Positions 1-10,604 of a stretch of 64,000 nucleotides of DNA are shown here, one piece after another; the stretch's first letter is position 1; every line of letters begins with the position of its first letter. The position numbers and the translations under genes were made by a program. The DNA is taken from the NCBI GenBank assembly GCA_030323885.1, contig CM059193.1, positions 77,093,447-77,157,446 of the forward strand, written 5' to 3'. Source of the DNA: Branchipolynoe longqiensis (Eukaryota > Annelida > Polychaeta > Phyllodocida > Polynoidae). The notes beneath the pieces are model-generated. The model was not told the DNA's origin. It saw nothing but the letters and a program-made list of their open reading frames with translations, and did not search any database.

Positions 1-1094
1 AGATGAAAGCCTGGTGATCGGAGGGGGTCTTCTATACTAATATTCGCTGGGGAAAAAAACCAACAACAAAAAAACACCAAGAGAAACCTCAATCCTTCTG
101 AATATGCAAAACCCTAGTCGTGGCGGGAGCTATTCATTATGATCCACACCTCATCTCATCCAGCTGGTCTCTGCACACCAGGCCTGTTTGTTGGATTCAG
201 TAAGGTATCAGGTGTTGTAGTGTGAGCGTGTTTGTTGAAATTTAAACTCCTGTACACCAGGTTTTAATGGTAAATGTGCGAATTGTGATCCATTACTCCA
301 GTTTCTTTCTGACTGCTCAGACCGCTCTACCTGTACTGCCCTCTATAGATCTAGGAGTGTGCACATTTGCGAGGTACACTCAGCACCATACATAACAAGG
401 TGACTTGTTTGCATACTACCCCCACTCCACCCCACATCACCCCACCCTACCCCAGTGACCTCATTCGTCGGGTCTCATCCACCACACCTGTACGCAGGGT
501 GAGAGTTAGGGGGTCATAACATGTTTTCAATATTTTCACATTAGTACTACGTACTCCAAACAGATTTTTGAAATGTATATTTGCATTTCACTTTTGTGAT
601 AATCAGATAGAACTTTATACACTGATTTCAGTGGTATAAAATTTATCTTGATGTAATAATCAGTTCAAAAGTTATGAGCATTTTAAAATAAAATGTTGGG
701 GGCTTTTTTCGTCCAAAAACAAAATTGGCCAAATTAGCAAATTCACAAAGCCATAGATCATGTCCAGATACTTGAAAACCAAAACTAAGCACATAATAAA
801 GTTTCATATATCATATAGATTGCACTTATTTTTTGGGGGGAAGAAAAACAAAAAAAATAATACAGATATGCAACTTTTAAAACAGCTGAAATATCAAATT
901 GGCCCTGTTGTAAAGTTAGCAGTACCTAAGAATAAAAGTAACATTTTCATGGAAATGTCAACATGCCATATCTCAGCTTCTAATTAAGATACAGAGATAA
1001 ATTTGGTATCACTAGAATCAGCAGAACTGTAGCTATAACTTGCAATTTAGACAATTGAACACTAAAATTGTGTTCCAACTACCATTCATGACAC
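1..1094. other. No recognisable gene
   Basis: AT-rich single-copy-looking sequence. I see no long open frame with coding character, no SINE or MITE end and no tandem array. Short runs of A and T are the only low-complexity feature. It may be the 3' side of the possible minus-strand coding remnant that follows. Confidence 0.4.
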
Positions 1095-1099
1095 ATGAA

Positions 1100-1523
1100 A
1101 TTTGGTTATATGGCTTCACAATGTCTTCAATACACTCCAGATGACAAACACAGCATTCACTGCTCACAGACAGAACATTATTATGTAGTAGGAATCAGTT
1201 ACAGCAACATTATCCACCTTGGAGCATTTGAAATAGTGTTTTCAGCTCGCCAGTTGCCAAATCGGTCTCACTTCTTCAGGTTCTTGATTTGTGTGCCATG
1301 GATGAATTTACTATTGTTTATGCTATGTTTAATAGCAAAAAGCTTGCTCTTCAATTTGACAGGTGTTGAACCAGGAATTGTTGTTGTCTTTGTCACTGTG
1401 AAATCTCGTCTTCAACTTTTCCTTTTGAATTTTCCCTCACTTCTATCACGTGTATCTCAACATGTTTGTTCTCAAAATGAGGCTCAAACTATCTTCTGTT
1501 CTACCATTGTTAGAAAATTTTAG
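1100..1523 (-). pseudogene. Possible decayed coding remnant, unknown family
   Basis: Read on the minus strand, this stretch gives protein-like pieces in two frames: one begins HFENKHVEIHVIEV and the next, after a frame change, VTKTTTIPGSTPVKLKSK followed by NSKFIHGTQIKNLKK. Stops and at least one frame change interrupt it. The plus strand is also open for 142 codons, but that product is hydrophobic and low in charge, as expected for the reverse of a Lys/Glu-rich reading. I do not recognise the family; it could be a retropseudogene, a transposase remnant or chance. Confidence 0.2.
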
Positions 1524-1801
1524 TAACTGTAACACGCAAATCACAACCACACAAAGAACAACTCCTGCCAGGTTTGGTGCAGCCTGGCTGAGTCACTGAT
1601 GGCAGCCTGTTTGGAGTAGCTATTAGTATAAATATTGCTACTTTTCCACCCACCCCCATCCGCCGCTCCCCAAGTAGGACACATAAAGATTTTAGCACAG
1701 AGCATAGCAGTGGGTTATGTTATAAATATAAACATGTCTTTAAGCCTTAAAAGTCATATATGACTGCTTCCACCCGTCCCTGTTTTACAATATTGAAAAC
1801 C

Positions 1802-2137
1802 AGACGGGATGGCCAAATGAGTTAGAGCGTCCGTCTCCCGTGCTGGTAGATCGTGGGGTCGTGGTTCGAGTCCCGGTCGAGTCAAACCAATGACTTTAAA
1901 ATTGATACTTGTCGCTTCCTAGCCAGGCGCTCGGCATTATTAGGATAGGGCAAGGACTGGTGTGCTCAGTGTCAGGATAATGTGACTGAATGGGATACCA
2001 GGTCATGGTGCCGGCGGCCTGGTTTCCCAGTGGGACAGCACTATAAAGTTGCCATGAGTGCGCACTGTCACAAGTCGGTACCCGTCCTGATATGACCTTA
2101 GATGTTGCTAGGACGTAAAACAACAACAAACAAACAA
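1802..2137 (+). mobile_element. SINE-A, full length, head type I, with target duplication
   Basis: A tRNA-like head (A box around GATGGCCAAATGAGTTAGAG, B box GGTTCGAGTCCC) is followed by the shared body (CTCGGCATTATTAGGATAGG, then GCAGCACTATAAAGT, then CCTGATATGACCTTAGATG) and a CAACAAACAAA tail. The 15-bp target-site duplication ACAATATTGAAAACC flanks it at 1787-1801 and 2138-2152. That is direct evidence of target-primed retroposition, and it fixes the ends of the family. The internal Pol III promoter boxes look intact by eye, so this could be a young copy. Confidence 0.93.
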
Positions 2138-2159
2138 ACAATATTGAAAACCTTGGATT

Positions 2160-2160
<1 letters not shown>

Positions 2161-2190
<30 letters not shown>
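2161..2190. repeat. Poly-C tract, 30 bp
   Basis: Thirty consecutive C residues directly follow the SINE-A 3' target duplication. Similar C or G runs recur through the window, for example near 7803, 13230, 24010, 27308 and 41590. Confidence 0.98.
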
Positions 2191-2254
2191 ACCATGTATC
2201 TGTTTGGGCACTGCCAAAGTTATAGTTATTTATTAAAAATCTAAATAAGCGCTA

Positions 2255-2562
2255 TTCTCTGTGGTGGAGTGGTTAGAGTGTCAGACTTTTTTCTATGTCG
2301 GACTCCTAATCTGAAGGTCGGTGGTTCGATTCCCCGTGCCCCCACCTCTGCCAATTGTTATTTCCACCACTGTGTATAACTTACAGCATCATCAAAGGCC
2401 AGTTTCTCTCATACCATATCTATGTGGTGTGGGAGGTTAAAAATCCTTTGGGTTGATAAAAGTGTAGGCTCAGGCTTTCTATCGACAAACTCTCCAATGG
2501 TGAAAACAAGTCTATTCAGACTTATCCATAATACACAGTATAAATCTTCAAGAAAAAAAAGG
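2255..2562 (+). mobile_element. SINE-B, copy 1
   Basis: The head is tRNA-like: A box TGGTGGAGTGGTTAGAGTG, B box GGTTCGATTCCCC. A potential anticodon stem TCAGA/TCTGA encloses about 24 bases that include a TTTTTT run and CTCCTAA. The body continues through GGCCAGTTTCTCTCATACC and GGTGTGGGAGGTTAAAAATC and ends in TATAAATCTTCAAG plus an A-rich tail. A second copy lies inverted at about 20.1-20.4 kb with the same layout, which makes this a repeat family and not a lone tRNA pseudogene. Confidence 0.85.
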
Positions 2563-3182
2563 AAAAAGTGTGATTGCACAATATTTATGGTGAAATTCAT
2601 CACGAATATCCTATCGTCACCAGCCACATTTGTTGTGATCTAATGAGGAGTTATCTGCAGCAGCAAAAAACTGTTTGAAAATTCAGCTTTTACTCGATAA
2701 GAATTGACATTTTTAATATACTGTTTGAGGCCAATGCTAATTATGTTGGTTCCCGATCCCTATTTGTAACTGCCTAGTATTGTGACCGAAATTATCAGTG
2801 TAGTCCATGCTTAGGTAGCTTGGTAAACTTGCGTCAACCCACCACCCGTCATCCATTTCTCACATCTGTGTATGTATTAGTGGGGAGGGGTGTTGGGGTA
2901 GAGGGTGGCCGCATTCATAGGCTACATATTCAGACTGGTTGTGGGCGAGGATCGACTTGTTGTCTGCACATTGTGCCCACCATTTCATGCGTGTTAAATA
3001 GTGAGCTATCATTATTAGTATAAACCCTGCACACAGGCCAGTGTGTATGTATGTGTGTATGATATGCACACATGCATGCCTATATACGGGCATACATACG
3101 TGGTAAATACATACATATAATGTATATACTTCCCCAATGCTGATGTTGACCTTTTGTGCTGGGAGGTCGTTAAACAAGCAGA

Positions 3183-3466
3183 TACATACACGCACACATA
3201 CATGTATGTATTCATAATACATACATGTACATACATACATGTACATACATACATACATACATACATACATACATACATACATACATACATACATACATAC
3301 ATACATACATACATACATGTGCATACATACATGTGCATACATACATGTGCATACATACATGTGCATACATACATACATACATACATACATACATACATAC
3401 ATACATACATACATACATACATACATACCTGCATACATACATACATCTGTATATATATGCACACAT
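3183..3466. repeat. (CATA)n microsatellite with GTGCATA interruptions
   Basis: Long run of ACAT/CATA tetranucleotides, interrupted near 3318-3366 by three evenly spaced GTG variants that make a local higher-order unit. All six frames are open through it because of the repeat, so long apparent proteins here (YVCM/HTYI repeats) are artefacts. Confidence 0.97.
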
Positions 3467-3892
3467 ACTGGTCGGTACATGTGTGATGTATAATGCATCA
3501 TACGAGTATAAATGCAAGGGTGACACTACTAACATGTACACCCTATATTTCCTCTGTGTGCCTGGTGGAGTGCCGCCCCCCCCCTCCCAGCTGTCGGGTA
3601 AATTGCCGGGCGGGCGCCCCCCTCCGTCACACTGGAGGCTTATACATACACGGCTTTATTTCGTTACCACCATGACGTAGTCACGGTGAAACATCCAGCT
3701 CTTCGGCCTGTGCAGTTTTTGCCTCGGGGCAGTGTTGATTTCGCCATGTTCGGCCACCAGGTGGTGCTGCGTGATGACCCTGTCCCACTTACCTGCTTTT
3801 CCCATTTCCCGTGTGAAGGTTACATCACCTTTTAACGTACAGATGGAACATGTAGAGCACAACCACCTGAGTGGTCCCACCAACACTCGTCC
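3467..3892. other. No recognisable gene
   Basis: Mixed-composition sequence between a microsatellite and a SINE. It has a short C-rich patch near 3576-3625. No coding signature or known repeat was recognised. Confidence 0.35.
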
Positions 3893-4116
3893 GGTTGGTT
3901 GGTTGTTGGAGTTTTACGTCCTGGCAACATCTAAGGTAATCAGGACAGGTACCAACTTGTGAAAGTGCACAACTCATGGTGACTTTATAGTGCTTCCCCA
4001 CTGGGAGACCAGGCCACCAGTACCATGACCTGATATCCCACTCAGTCACATTATCCTGACACTGAGCCAACCAGTCCTTGCCCTATTCTAATAATGTCGA
4101 GTGTCTAGCTAGGAAG
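3893..4116 (-). mobile_element. SINE-A, 5'-truncated
   Basis: Minus-strand copy. It begins with the tail complement (GGTTGGTTGGTTGTTGGAG), then the body complement (ACTTTATAGTGCTTCCCCAC, CACATTATCCTGACACTGAG), and stops before the tRNA-like head. 5' truncation is typical of LINE-mobilised copies. Confidence 0.88.
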
Positions 4117-4157
4117 ATACTCACCCGGTCTGTAGTCTGTTCCAGAAGGACACGCTC

Positions 4158-4892
4158 TGGGCCCATATGTATGTGTCCGGGTTAGCGGTCGTAACCCTGC
4201 ATCGTGCGGTTTCCCTGGTTAGCGGCGAAAACTGTGTATGTATGTGTCCGGGTTAAACTAACTCGGCAAGCGTAAAGACACCTGCACTAACCCCAGGCGA
4301 AAGGAGGGTTAAAGGTGGGGATAGGCGCCGATTATGGCCAAATCTATTCAATGCAATCATATTTAACAAAGTTACATAGTCAAATAGTGAAATTGTTATT
4401 AAATTAACCCTAAAATCGAAGCAATATTAACGTAGCAGCTACATCGTCGGCGTTATTCATATTGTCCAATCGACGAATGTAAAGTAAACAAATCGCCGCC
4501 GCCGCAGCGAGGTCGATATCCATACTGTCAAACGTCAAATAAAAATGGCCGCCGAATCGACGGCAATATATTATGCCCAAATCTATTCAATGCGACCATA
4601 TTTAACAGAATTAGATACGCAATAAGTGAAATTTGATCAATTTAACCCTAAATTCGAAGCGTTATTAAGGCTACCGCCGCATTGGCGGCGATATTAATAA
4701 GTGTCGAATCGACGAATGTAAATACGCACACAGGGGTTCCCCAAATCTATAAATAACTTAAACGCTAGCTAACCCACGCACGCTTTGTACTCATACATCC
4801 CCCGTGATACATTTGGAACCCCGGGGTTAGCTAACCCGGGACCCGCCTTTAATCCTGGTATGGTTAAAAATTGGCTCATACATATGGGCCCT
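4158..4892. mobile_element. Element-5, copy 1: non-autonomous inverted-repeat element
   Basis: The ends are inverted: CTGGGCCCATATGTATG on the left and CATACATATGGGCCC on the right. The inside has GGTTAGCTAACCCGG-type palindromes and two copies of a roughly 200-bp subrepeat containing CGACGAATGTAAA, TCTATTCAATGCG and AATTTAACCCTAAA-like blocks. The same element lies in opposite orientation at 17581-18496 with three subrepeats. No transposase frame is present. Confidence 0.8.
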
Positions 4893-4984
4893 GGGCGAGT
4901 TAAAGTCTTTAACCCTCCCCCAACCCCCTTTTAAAAAAAAACTAAACCTGTTAAGTCCATATATTTGGGGTTAATTTTTTTTTG

Positions 4985-5040
4985 CGAATAATGCCCGTCA
5001 CGTTCAGTAATCACTGAACATTCCCGACGCGAGGAGGGTC
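4985..5040. repeat. Short dispersed repeat, first copy
   Basis: The stretch TTCAGTAATCACTGA followed by CATTCCCGACGCGAGGAGG recurs with few changes at about 6024-6057. Its family is unknown; it may be an end fragment of a transposon. Confidence 0.5.
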
Positions 5041-5301
5041 ACCGGATGCAGTGGCCGAATCGGTAGAGTGCAGGCTTCACATCCGGAAGGTCGTGAGTTT
5101 GAATGTGGGTCGAGTCAAATCAATGACTTGAAATTGATACCTGTCGCTACATAGCCTGGCGCTCAGCATTACTAGGATAGGGCAAGTACTGCTTAGCTCA
5201 GTATCATGATAGTGTGTCTGAGTGCGCACTGTCACAAGTCGGTACCCCTCCTGATATTGCCCATAGATGTTGCTGGGACATAAAAAATCCAAACAAACAA
5301 T
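5041..5301 (+). mobile_element. SINE-A, head type II, internally deleted
   Basis: Starts ACCGGATGCAGTGGCCGAAT, the second of the two heads found on SINE-A bodies. The body runs to ATAGTGTGTCTGAGTG and then jumps to CGCACTGTCACAAGTCGG, missing the roughly 80-bp middle with GGTCATGGTGC and GCAGCACTATAAAG. It ends in AAACAAACAA directly against the left end of Element-6. Confidence 0.88.
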
Positions 5302-5302
5302 G

Positions 5303-5788
5303 TATTTTACCTCGGTACTACGCCTCTGGCTACTCGTAGTACAGGGAGAAGAAAGCACATCCGGGTCCAGCAATTAGCATAATCTACTCACAACGGGAGG
5401 ACGTTTGTTGAGTAGCTTCGGCAGTTTTCTTAAACCAATCAGGGTAGTGTCGTTTTTGAATGGATACGTTGGTATAGTTCATGTTAGCATTCACATAGTT
5501 CAAGTTTTAACAACATTTTATTGAATATTAAATAGTTTTCCAGATGATCAACGTATTTGTGTAGTGTCAGCCATTAGGACATATATATCCAAGTCACGTT
5601 TAATAAGGAATTCCAGACAGCTTCTACCACGACTATGACGTTGGCTTGTGCCGAAACCAAAACATATCAGTATCCATAGAATTTTAAGATAATTTTTTAT
5701 CCTATTAAGTATGTAAAAGATTGCTCGACCCGGATGTGCTTTCTTCTCCTGACCCACGACTATCCGAGGCTCATACCTCGGGAAAACA
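5303..5788. mobile_element. Element-6: inverted-repeat DNA element of about 485 bp
   Basis: The left arm contains GGGAGAAGAAAGCACATCCG and the right arm its complement CGGATGTGCTTTCTTCTCC. The arms stay similar outwards (ACCTCGGTACTACGCCTC against the complement of GAGGCTCATACCTCGGG). No transposase frame lies between them. The superfamily is unknown, and the target duplication is not clear by eye. Confidence 0.7.
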
Positions 5789-6199
5789 ACAGTTATCCAT
5801 CATCTGTACCTAGGTAAGACTCGTATATCTATACTATATATGGGAGAGTATGGCCAATTCCCAGGCTACCAGGACCTAAAACTACATTTGAAAAAACCAA
5901 CTAAGTCAGGCTCTTTGAGTAAGTTCTAGTATTAAAACCATTGATTTAGACCTTTTGAATGTTTTTCTTTTTAGACCATGTCATTGTTGGGATTGTTTTG
6001 CTGGGGACGTGGTCCGCCTCTTTCAGTAATTACTGATCATTCCCGAGGCGAGGAGAGTAAGACTTTGGATAGCATTCTAATACCCATGTCACACATGCCA
6101 GTGAGTGGGCAATGTAAAAATCACTTTGTTACGTCAAGACACGTAGAAATTCTCTGGTTTTCAGGGCCAAATTGGACATCAGTACAACATAGTAGACGT

Positions 6200-6888
6200 A
6201 GGCGAAACGTGGGTCCAACGTAGTTGTAATGTGTCTCAACAAGTTAGAACATTTGTTAAAAATGACTCAACGTAAGGCTAACGATCTCCAGCGCTTACAG
6301 CGTCAGCCTAGCGAAACCCTAGCATCGGCTTAGCATAGGACTCGCGTAATTATGCCCGTCTTAACGTAGCTACGTGTGACTCTGACAGTCCAGCGTGCTC
6401 AGCGTAAGGACAGCGAGTGCTCGACGTGAGCGTAACGGATGCCTTTATATACTTCAAGGCAAAAACGTTCACAGCTGGTTCACTTGTGTTCGAAGAACAT
6501 TGGCGCATGTTACATACTTTACGCGTGTGCCAGCCGTTCGTCGAATATGTCAAGACACAGACTTACTTTAGACTAACGTTAGTCTCACGTCAGAGACACG
6601 TTAGACCTATGTCAAGATACATTAACACCACGTTGTCAGCGCGCAGGCTGCACGTTCCTCCAGGCTCTTGGTCAGTCTACCGTAAGTCAACGTAGACTGC
6701 GTAGCTCTAATGTATCTCGACGTAAGACTAATGTGAGTGCAACATGAGCCAAACATAACCCAACGTAACGGCCTTACGTAAAAAGTTTTGGGTAAGTCCA
6801 AAACCTTAACGTGAGTCACTATCTTGACGTAGGCTTAACGAACGATTAACATATCTCGACATAATGGCCAAATTTCACCTACGTCGGC
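6200..6888. other. ACGT/CGTA-rich region of unknown origin
   Basis: Enriched in short motifs such as AACGTA, ACGTAGG, TCTCGACGTAA and GTCAAGACAC in both orientations, and much richer in CpG than its surroundings. It may be a decayed inverted-repeat transposon whose ends I could not place. No coding frame was recognised. Confidence 0.35.
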
Positions 6889-6891
6889 TTA

Positions 6892-7671
6892 AGGGCGCAT
6901 TCCATATACGCGTAATGCGAATGCGAAAAAAAATCGAAACGCTTTGAAACCTATGAGCTACATTCCATATAGGCGTAATGCGAATGCGAATAAAATCCAT
7001 TATCCCGATCGCTCCATGTAGCGATCGGTGCGTAATGCGTAATGCGTAAAGGTGGTGCGAATAGAAAAGCATTAGTCGCATTTGTCCATTGATATAAGGC
7101 TGGAGGAGGCGACTGATAATTACGGACAGCCGGGACAAGGTGGTGCGCGGACCTGTTAGGAAGCAGTCTCCAATAACTGTTTATTTTTATTTTTTAAATA
7201 TAGCCAGGAAGCAGTCTTCGTGAGAAATATGAAGAATGGGACGGTGCAAACATGTAGGTTTATGCGGCGGACCTGTTAGGAAGCAGTCTTCATGAGAAAT
7301 ATGAAGAATGGGACGGTGCAAACATGTAGGTCTATGCGGCGGACCTGTTAGGAAGCAGTCTTCTAGGCTTCTGAGTGGACACATATGGTAGTGGTGGTGG
7401 TGGGGGTTCAGGTTGCTAAAAATGCTACCAGAGCCACAAAAATATGAATACTTATCTATAATTTGGTTATAATAAAGGTAGGAACCCCCATGTGATGTAC
7501 AAAAAGTTACATAGATATAAATGCAATATGTGGTCATATACAGAGCAGTATGGAGAATAATTGTTTATTTTTATTTTTTAAATATAGCCAGTCGTGTGCC
7601 GCATAACGCATTACGCATGTATGGAATGATGGCATTCGCATAATGCATTACGCGTATATGGAATGCGCCCT
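6892..7671 (+). mobile_element. MITE-2, copy 1 (PIF/Harbinger-like ends, TTA target)
   Basis: The ends AGGGCGCATTCCATATACGC and its complement are flanked by TTA at 6889-6891 and 7672-7674. A 3-bp TWA target is characteristic of the PIF/Harbinger superfamily, so that assignment is inferred from the duplication only. Inside are GATCGCTCCATGTAGCGATC (a palindrome), a 72-bp tandem repeat and a 29-bp direct repeat. The related copy at 24433-26884 is inverted and carries a large microsatellite in the same region. No transposase is encoded. Confidence 0.85.
7179..7591. repeat. Segment bounded by 29-bp direct repeats inside MITE-2
   Basis: GTTTATTTTTATTTTTT followed by AAATATAGCCAG occurs at 7179-7207 and 7563-7591. 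Between them lies a 72-bp tandem unit starting at 7206, 7278 and 7350 (AGGAAGCAGTCTTC...GCGGACCTGTT). The pattern could be a long target duplication, or a recombination product within the MITE. Confidence 0.75.
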
Positions 7672-7754
7672 TTATGCTTCCACGTTACGTCATAGTGTGA
7701 TAGGGGTATAACCATTACATTAACTAGCTTCGTCCTATGCCTACTATTACAACA

Positions 7755-7918
7755 ATGGGGAACATTTAGAGCCGGACTTGGAACCCACATTTCTGCCATC
7801 CGGGGGGGGGGGGCGTCTTAGCCAGTGGACCATTTCGGCTCCCAGATGTAATCAACCTACCCACGCCTACCTGTGTATGTGGCATTTCACGTGCGGAGGT
7901 GAGTACAACTCACAACCT
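7755..7918 (-). mobile_element. tRNA-like repeat C, copy 1
   Basis: On the minus strand a leader (GGTAGGCGTGGGTAGGTTGA) precedes a tRNA-like unit: GGGAGCCGAAATGGTCCACT, then ATGTGGGTTCCAAGTCC and GGCTC, which closes an acceptor-like stem with GAGCC. An 11-bp G/C run sits where the anticodon arm would be. The leader is shared with copies at 15.65 and 22.0 kb. Confidence 0.65.
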
Positions 7919-7949
7919 TATCAGTCTAAATATATGAACTTGATCTGCG

Positions 7950-8335
7950 ATCGCCTGGACACCGCGAGCGACTCGGTAAGAACCCGAGCTTCCAGTGCGA
8001 AAGGTCAAGAGTTCGAATCCCGGCTCAGTCAAACCATTGATGTAGTAAAATTGACACTAGATCGGGTTCTAACCCCGGTTGAGTCAAACTAATGACTTAC
8101 AAATTCACACTTGTCACAACCTAGCCTGGTCCTCGCCATTTCTAGGATAGGACAAGGACTGGTTGGCTCGGTATCAGGATAATGTGACTAAGTGGGAAAT
8201 CAGGTCATGGTGCCAGCGGCCTGATCTCCCTGTAGGGGCAGCACTATACAATCGTCATGAGTGTGTACTGTCACAAGTTGGTATCCGTCCTGATGTGACC
8301 TTGGATTTTGCCAGGATGTAAAACCCCAACAAACA
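7950..8335 (+). mobile_element. SINE-A, head type II, with partial internal duplication
   Basis: The tRNA-like head (GACTCGGTAAGAACCCGAGC, B box GTTCGAATCCCGG) is followed by a partly repeated junction: GTCAAACCATTGATGTAGT and later GTCAAACTAATGACTTAC. The standard body and a CCCCAACAAACA tail follow. The repeated junction recalls the larger 49-bp amplification in the SINE-A at 31.1 kb. Confidence 0.87.
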
Positions 8336-8928
8336 GTGATCTGTTACCACTACACTATTTTTTATGAGGCTGTCGGTGAAATGCTAATAATTGTTAGGTT
8401 AGTGTGTAAAAATAGGTCCCACAGTAAATAGCAGTTGGGCTAGAATCCGCGGTCGACCTATTTGTACAGGACTATCTATTGAGCGGCTGTCACCCCAGTT
8501 GAGGTACGCTGCGCAACAGTTCCAGATTGACAATCTGTGTTCACTGAGAAATTCTATCTGAGATTCAATGAGTTGTGGATGCATTTTTTTTTAGTCATGT
8601 ATGGAAAATTGAGGCGTGGTTTAAATTTGTACACATTTTTCATGATCACATTATTTGTTTTCTAGATTGTGCTATAATTGTAGGTTACGGAAATATTTAA
8701 TTTTGATACATTCCTAACGTTTAGCTCTTTATATATATATAATTTTTTAACTGTATGTATAATACAGGATTTCATGCATATTTAACCCGAAAGCCCTGAT
8801 GGTTGTGTATGGGTCCTGCCACTGCAATGTCATGAAAGCAGTTAACTGGGTCTGTAGGACCCTATTCTATAGGAATTATAGGCTTTAATTGCTTTAACAA
8901 AAATAAACTCAAAGAAACATGAAATTTG
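8336..8928. other. No recognisable gene
   Basis: AT-rich sequence with a TATATATATATAA stretch near 8730. No repeat family or open frame of note was recognised. Confidence 0.35.
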
Positions 8929-9220
8929 ACCAGGAGCCGGTTCGAACACATGTCAAGTCAAACCAATGACTTTAAAATATACTGTTGCTTCCTAGCCATG
9001 CGTTCGGCATTATTAGGATTGGGCAAGGACTGGTTTGGCTTAGTGTCAGGATAATGTGATTGAGTGTGATATCAGGTCATATCAGGTCATGGTGTTCCAG
9101 TGGGGCAGCACTATAAAATCGCCATGAGCGCGCACTGTCACAAGTCGGTACCCGTCCTAATATGACCTTAGATTTTGCCAGGATGAACAACTAAATGCAA
9201 TCAACCAACCAACCAACCAT
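8929..9220 (+). mobile_element. SINE-A, 5'-truncated in the head
   Basis: Begins at the B-box region (GCCGGTTCGAACACATGTC). It continues through the body with a duplicated ATATCAGGTC and ends in (AACC)n. The 26-bp minisatellite starts directly after the tail. Confidence 0.87.
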
Positions 9221-9221
9221 A

Positions 9222-9930
9222 CAAACATGTCCAGGCCCTGACAAATACAAACATATCCAGGCCCTGACAAATACAAACATGTCCAGGCCCTGACAAATAC
9301 AAACATATCCAGGCCCTGACAAATACAAACATGTCCAGGCCCTGACAAATACAAACATGTCCAAGCCCTGACAAATACAAAGACAAACACGGCCAGGCCT
9401 TGACAAATTCAAATACAAACACAGCCAGGCCCTGACATATACAAATACAAACACGGCCAGGCCCTGACAAATACAAATTGAAATACGGCCATGCCTGGAC
9501 AGATACAAACACGGCTAGGCCCTGACAAACACAAACATGTCCAAGCCCTGACAAATACAAACACGGCCAGGCCCTGACATATACAAATTGAAATACGGCC
9601 AGGCCTGGACAGATACAAACATGGCTAGGCCCTGACAAATACAAACATGTCCAACCCCTGACAAATACAAATACAAACATGGCCAGGCCTCGACAAATAC
9701 AAACACGGCTAGGCCCTGACAAATACAAATTGAAATACGGCCAGGCCTGGACAGATACAAACACGGCCCTGACAAATACAAACACAGCCAGGCTCTGACA
9801 AATACAAATACAAACACAGCCAGGCCTTGAGAAATACAAATACAAACACGGACAGGCCCTGACAAATACAAATTGAAATACGGCCAGGCCTGGACAGATA
9901 CAAACACAGCCAGCCCTTGACAAATACAAT
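9222..9930. repeat. 26-bp minisatellite with longer variant units
   Basis: Units of the form CAGGCCCTGACAAATACAAA plus CATGTC or CACGGC are repeated about 25 times. Interspersed longer units contain AATTGAAATACGGCCAGG and CCTGGACAGATACAAACAC. The minus strand is open in several frames (CLYLSGPG repeats) only because of the repeat, so I do not call a protein. Confidence 0.95.
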
Positions 9931-10351
9931 AGATGTGATGAGGACTCGACAGGCAAACGTGACAAGACCGCAACAAATAAAAGCACAATCACGTGTGAAA
10001 CTGCTTAACCTGCTAATATGCAACACCGCCATAATGTCAACGCTTTACCAGAAAATGACAACCCAGACTGTATGTAGCCTCTGCCCTTTGTAGTCGGATC
10101 GTCATGCAACAAAGCCACATTTTATTTTGTATATTTAAACAAATGTATTTATTTGTTAATATGTTTGTCTCAGTGGGAAAAGTAACCGATCTAATTGATT
10201 ATATGACAATGTTGTGTCTGAAAGGTTCTTTATCGAATTGAGGTAAATCTCATTGACAAAGAAAAGGATGGAATTGATGTCAGGATTAAAATGTAGGTCA
10301 TCGAATTTTGTATAATTCAAATGTACTGTGCATCCACCTTTCCTAGATAGA

Positions 10352-10604
10352 CTAATTATAATGTATAGCTATCCGATATGTTGTATGTTGTTATACAGGA
10401 AGGAACACTCTTATTATAATGTATAGCTATCCGATATGTTGTATGTTGTTATACAGGAAGGAACACGCTTATTATAATGTATAGCTATCCGATATGTTGT
10501 ATGTTATACAGGAACACTCTTATTATAATCTATAGCTATCCGATATGTTGTATGTTGTTATATAGGAAGGAACACTCTTATTATGATGTATAGCTATCCG
10601 ATAT
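10352..10604. repeat. 58-bp tandem repeat, about 4.5 units
   Basis: The unit contains TTATTATAATGTATAGC, TATCCGATATGTTGTATG and TTATACAGGAAGGAACAC, with exact 58-bp spacing in the first copies. The array continues at 11399 after the LINE derivative, so the element inserted into it. Confidence 0.95.

Noticed and set aside
1802..1890. tRNA genes at each SINE-A head
   Set aside because: The heads recur with the same downstream body, lack a proper acceptor stem, and at least one has a target duplication enclosing head plus body.
9157..10032. Minus-strand frame of 263 codons with CLYLSGPG repeats
   Set aside because: It tracks the 26-bp minisatellite; neighbouring frames give the same type of peptide, so there is no frame-specific conservation.
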